Assembly (NCBI GenBank): GCA_002396665.1
Contig: DGYJ01000091.1
Location: 26,192-32,752, forward strand
Reading direction: 5' to 3'
Source of the DNA: Bdellovibrionaceae bacterium UBA5009
GTDB taxonomy: Bacteria > Bdellovibrionota > Bdellovibrionia > Bdellovibrionales > Bdellovibrionaceae
Length of the DNA stretch: 6,561 nucleotides
Shown: positions 5,488 through 6,561 of the stretch, one piece after another
Layout of the letters: the number at the start of each line of letters is the position of its first letter
Position numbering within the stretch: the stretch's first letter is position 1
Notes under the pieces: model-generated
What the model was told of the DNA's origin: nothing
Databases searched by the model: none
Seen by the model: only the letters and a program-made list of their open reading frames with translations
Made by a program: the position numbers and the translations under genes

Positions 5488-6561
5488 CTAAAATAAATAT
5501 TCAAGTCCCACAAGGATGTTTGTCACCTTGTGGGATATTGCTGTCGCAGGATCTGGCCTTGAGGCCCCGCTAGAATCAAAGTCTGTCGTGTAGTACTCTG
5601 TTAAAAAATCTAATGTGTAATTAAAATTTTGACTGCGTCTGTATTTACCAAAAAATCCAAAATCATTAATTTTTGTTGAAGTCACATAGCCAGATGCAAT
5701 GGTTTCATTTGTTGATTTCGAAATGTAGTATTTAAATTGAACACCCATATCAATTGGAAGTGTTTCAGAAATAGGAAATGACCCTGTAAATCCTAGATAC
5801 ATTCCGCCGTAGGACATATTTGTTAATGCAAGTGGAGTACTTTGATCCGCACGGGCAGAAAATTGCGAAAAACCCAGATTGATTTTTATCTTAGGACCAA
5901 AAAAATCTTCGGTCAGAAGAAAGTTGTGACCGGCAGATAGGGCTTGCTGCGAAAGAGTCATATTTAAGTTCGAAGGAGTAGAACCTGCCAATCCGTTGTT
6001 CACAGAAAAAGCTGATTGTTTGAGCACTAAATTGACAAACCACTGATCATTGATCCACATCTCGCCTAGAAATCGAATTGTAGGGCCAAAGTTATTTGAA
6101 GCCGTTGTGCTGCCAACAGTGGTCAGATTGTAATTTTGATTGTACTGAACAATTCCCAAGGCCACTGCGACAGATCCAAACTGGGGGGGCGACATTGGTA
6201 GCCACTCTTTTGGTTTTTCGCCAAAGACTGTTTGATCATTTGGAGATTCAGATTTTACTGGGGATTGGATGTCAGCAGTGACAGGGATTGAATCGTCGAC
6301 AATGACTTTTGTTCCCACTTGGACAAGGCCCGGTTGTTTTTCAAACTTGATTTCACCAAAACTGAGATACTCATCAATTTTGAAGATCTCAATTTTTGCT
6401 AAAATTTCTTTTTCTGCGGAAGTCATTGTGCCCAGTTTTGGGTGGCGTGCGATGTGCAAAATCAAAATGGCCCGTGCTTCGCGGGATTTGCCAAGTCCAT
6501 TTTGCGTTCCAATATTCATTGTCACTTGGGCCCCGCGACGACTTAAAATAGTGGCACGGTA
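5488..6561 (-). CDS. Outer-membrane beta-barrel protein with an N-terminal beta-rich domain, 5' end outside the window
   Basis: The frame stays open to the window edge (it begins YRATILSRRGAQ), so the start is missing; the GTG at 6525 has no ribosome binding site. Of 357 visible residues, about 1-90 look like a small beta domain: RGAQVTMNIGTQNGL and GEI..KQPGLVQVGTKVI recall the GxxVxxNxGxxxGL pattern of FlgT C-terminal-like folds (weak resemblance only). Residues 91-127 are a Pro/Ser-rich linker. From about 128 to the end, alternating polar and aromatic strands rich in Asn, Gly, Phe and Tyr finish in VGLEYLF, the terminal-Phe beta-signal used by the BAM complex. This points to an outer-membrane barrel of perhaps 8-12 strands, with the first domain likely in the periplasm. 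The substrate or role is unknown. Its stop codon directly abuts that of the preceding rightward gene. Confidence 0.75.
   Translation of the reverse strand, partial: YRATILSRRGAQVTMNIGTQNGLGKSREARAILILHIARHPKLGTMTSAEKEILAKIEIFKIDEYLSFGEIKFEKQPGLVQVGTKVIVDDSIPVTADIQSPVKSESPNDQTVFGEKPKEWLPMSPPQFGSVAVALGIVQYNQNYNLTTVGSTTASNNFGPTIRFLGEMWINDQWFVNLVLKQSAFSVNNGLAGSTPSNLNMTLSQQALSAGHNFLLTEDFFGPKIKINLGFSQFSARADQSTPLALTNMSYGGMYLGFTGSFPISETLPIDMGVQFKYYISKSTNETIASGYVTSTKINDFGFFGKYRRSQNFNYTLDFLTEYYTTDFDSSGASRPDPATAISHKVTNILVGLEYLF
5506..5535 (-). terminator. 10-bp inverted repeat inside the 3' end of the barrel gene, possible terminator
   Basis: TCCCACAAGG (5506-5515) and CCTTGTGGGA (5526-5535) are perfect complements around a 10-nt loop. 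They lie within the codons for the last 15 or so residues of the leftward gene, 18 nt past the stop of the rightward gene. Reading leftward, a U-rich stretch follows after a few bases (from 5505 down to 5481). Reading rightward there is no T-run. It is the only candidate terminator for either convergent gene here. Confidence 0.5.

Overview
The window holds eight protein-coding genes and looks like ordinary bacterial chromosome: GroES and GroEL flanked by genes for exported proteins. The organism is probably a Bdellovibrio-type predatory bacterium or a close relative. That is an inference from the GroES/GroEL style, from the many small exported proteins of unknown function and from an S1-family protease; no 16S or other decisive marker is present. 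The sequence is fairly A+T-rich, with strong AGGAGG-type ribosome binding sites. I see no insertion sequence, phage gene, tRNA, rRNA or CRISPR array.

Left part (1-2944). A trypsin-fold serine protease, cut off at its 5' end by the window edge, runs rightward. It ends against a leftward gene for a 73-residue secreted Lys/His-rich protein, and an 11-bp perfect inverted repeat fills the gap. A gap of about 250 bp with two small hairpins follows. Next come two rightward genes for exported proteins of unknown role. One is 193 aa and mainly helical. The other is 280 aa and carries seven degenerate repeats of about 40 residues, six of them with a C-x8/9-C pair, most like RCC1-type beta-propeller blades. 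The second has an extended -10 promoter (TGGTATAAT) and ends at a good terminator.

Central part (2945-5140). groES and groEL lie in tandem behind a promoter that fits both sigma-70 and a heat-shock (RpoH-type) sigma factor. A strong intrinsic-terminator-like hairpin lies between the two genes, which suggests attenuation or processing that sets their ratio. A second terminator follows groEL.

Right part (5141-6561). A 108-residue exported protein with two cysteines and a highly charged ER/K-type helix follows groEL. Its stop codon directly abuts the stop codon of a leftward gene for a C-terminal outer-membrane beta-barrel protein, whose 5' end lies outside the window.

Apart from the chaperonins, every gene appears to encode an exported, cell-surface or outer-membrane product, although for the two edge-truncated genes this is inferred from their folds. 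I found no clear evidence of a new multi-gene system. The points most worth checking are the RCC1-like cysteine-paired repeat protein and the hairpin between groES and groEL.
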